From an uncultured Selenomonadales bacterium (lineage in GTDB: Bacteria > Bacillota_C > Negativicutes > Selenomonadales > Selenomonadaceae), in the NCBI GenBank assembly GCA_937916025.1, contig CALGGX010000490.1, positions 1 to 5,949 of the forward strand: a stretch of DNA of 5,949 bases, in the 5' to 3' direction. Shown here in pieces: positions 5,227 through 5,949 of this stretch (the first letter of the stretch is position 1; every line of letters starts with the position of its first letter). The notes beneath the pieces were generated by a model, which saw only the letters and a program-made list of their open reading frames with translations, made no database searches and was not told the origin of the DNA. Made by a program: the position numbers and the translations under genes.

Positions 5227-5949
5227 ATGGCAGTAAACATTCGCAACAGCAAATCGACGGCATTGACTCTCCGCGAGCTCAATGTCAACAGCACTCGAGC
5301 GGAGAAATCGGCAATGAAAGTTGCCGTCGGTCAGAAAATCAACGGCGCGCAAGACGATGCATCGCAGTATGCGGTTTCGGAACGGATGAAGAATTTGATC
5401 CGAAGTCTCGAGCAAGCCGGGCAGAACGTGCAGAACGATTCGGCAATGCTCAAAACCGCCGAAGGAGCCGTTTCCTCGACACTCGAGATCGTCAAGACGA
5501 TCAAAGAGAAGGCAATCCAATCCGCCAACGACGACAACACCGATTGGGATCGCGCCGTCATTCAGAAAGAGGTCGATCAACTCGTCGATCAGGTCAACGA
5601 CAACGCACTCGTCACTTTCAACGGCAAATATCTGCTCGACGGCTCGTCTTCGCCGCTGTACTCGAGCATGCCGGACGCGAAGGAAGCCGTGATTCGCGGT
5701 TTGCGCTCGGCATGGATTCGCGATTCGCTCGATTTGATCAAAAACTCGTACGGGATCGGTTTTGACACGCCGGAAGCTTCGGTTCATTCAATGACGGTGT
5801 ATCTCGACGACGAAGGCGGAGAAGACAGCAGTCGACTTGCTTACGTCACGCATTACGATTTCAACGGCAAAGCGCGAAAACTTGAGCTCCATGTCAACAT
5901 GCAATATTACAACGAGATCGTCAAAAACGATCCGAATGGCAGTTCATTG
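5227..5949 (+). CDS. Flagellin with a non-standard central domain, probable flagellinolysin (3' end beyond window)
   Basis: The 241 visible residues start as a flagellin. The D0/D1 helical domain spans about 1-140, including MAVNIRNSKSTALTLRELNV, QDDASQYAVSERMKN (42-56), KTAEGAVSSTLEIV (76-89) and TFNGKYLLDGSS (130-141). Such proteins are exported unfolded by the flagellar type III apparatus and polymerise into the filament; no signal peptide is seen or expected. From about 148 the sequence stops resembling filament repeats. Residues 152-181 look helical (AVIRGLRSAWIRDSLDLI) and 188-235 look like beta strands, ending in ARKLELHVNMQYYNEIV and then DPNGSS. From memory of the family, this resembles the segment just before the HExxH zinc motif in flagellinolysins, which place a gluzincin-type protease on the filament surface. 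That motif would lie past the window edge, so catalytic ability is unproven. Several normally conserved D1 residues differ. It is certain as a flagellin-family gene and likely as a protease fusion. Confidence 0.85.
   Translation, partial: MAVNIRNSKSTALTLRELNVNSTRAEKSAMKVAVGQKINGAQDDASQYAVSERMKNLIRSLEQAGQNVQNDSAMLKTAEGAVSSTLEIVKTIKEKAIQSANDDNTDWDRAVIQKEVDQLVDQVNDNALVTFNGKYLLDGSSSPLYSSMPDAKEAVIRGLRSAWIRDSLDLIKNSYGIGFDTPEASVHSMTVYLDDEGGEDSSRLAYVTHYDFNGKARKLELHVNMQYYNEIVKNDPNGSSL

Noticed and set aside
5221..5787. A 188-codon open frame on the minus strand, opposite the flagellin gene
   Set aside because: The plus-strand flagellin has a strong ribosome binding site and family motifs; the opposite frame shows neither.
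1..5949. CRISPR arrays, tRNA or rRNA genes, insertion sequences, integrases
   Set aside because: No regularly spaced repeats, tRNA-like T-loop signatures, rRNA sequence or transposase-like proteins were seen; almost the whole window is accounted for by seven genes.

Overview
The window suggests a motile, outer-membrane-bearing Firmicute of the Negativicutes, most likely a Selenomonas-like member of the Selenomonadales. This is inference. The clues are two genes for ADP-heptose synthesis (an LPS inner-core precursor), purine genes and strong GGAGGTG-type ribosome binding sites of Firmicute style, consensus sigma-A promoters, and a flagellin gene. Base composition looks close to half G+C, with no obvious compositional break between genes.

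Layout: six genes run leftward (minus strand) from about 5017 to the left edge, and one runs rightward from 5227 off the right edge. In transcription order the minus-strand genes are hldA (heptose-7-phosphate kinase, 5017-4025), hldD (ADP-heptose epimerase, 4028-3021), purE (2973-2488), purC (2420-1713), purM (1629-568) and purN (575-1, its C-terminus cut by the window edge). hldA and hldD overlap by ATGA, and purM and purN overlap by 8 bases. Consensus-like promoters with 17-base spacers precede hldA (TTGTAA/TATAAT) and purE (TTGAAA/TATAAT). The second overlaps the hldD stop codon. Both predict leaders of only about 15 bases, which leaves no room for a purine riboswitch. The 83-base purC-purM gap holds two stable hairpins and, read on the plus strand, a terminator-like structure. 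purF, often found between purC and purM in related clusters, is absent there.

How the genes work together: hldA and hldD perform two of the steps from sedoheptulose-7-phosphate to ADP-L-glycero-beta-D-manno-heptose. The isomerase, phosphatase and adenylyltransferase must lie elsewhere. purE, purC, purM and purN encode four enzymes of de novo IMP synthesis. The remaining pur genes are outside the window.

The most interesting gene is the divergent one at 5227. It begins as a flagellin (D0/D1 helices, residues 1 to about 140) but then enters a non-helical-repeat region that resembles the central metallopeptidase domain of flagellinolysins, flagellins that carry a zinc protease on the filament surface. 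The window ends just before the point where the zinc-binding HExxH motif would be expected, so this is a prediction about the next few dozen residues. Its N-terminal domain also departs from the flagellin consensus at conserved positions, including two of the three TLR5 hot-spot positions.
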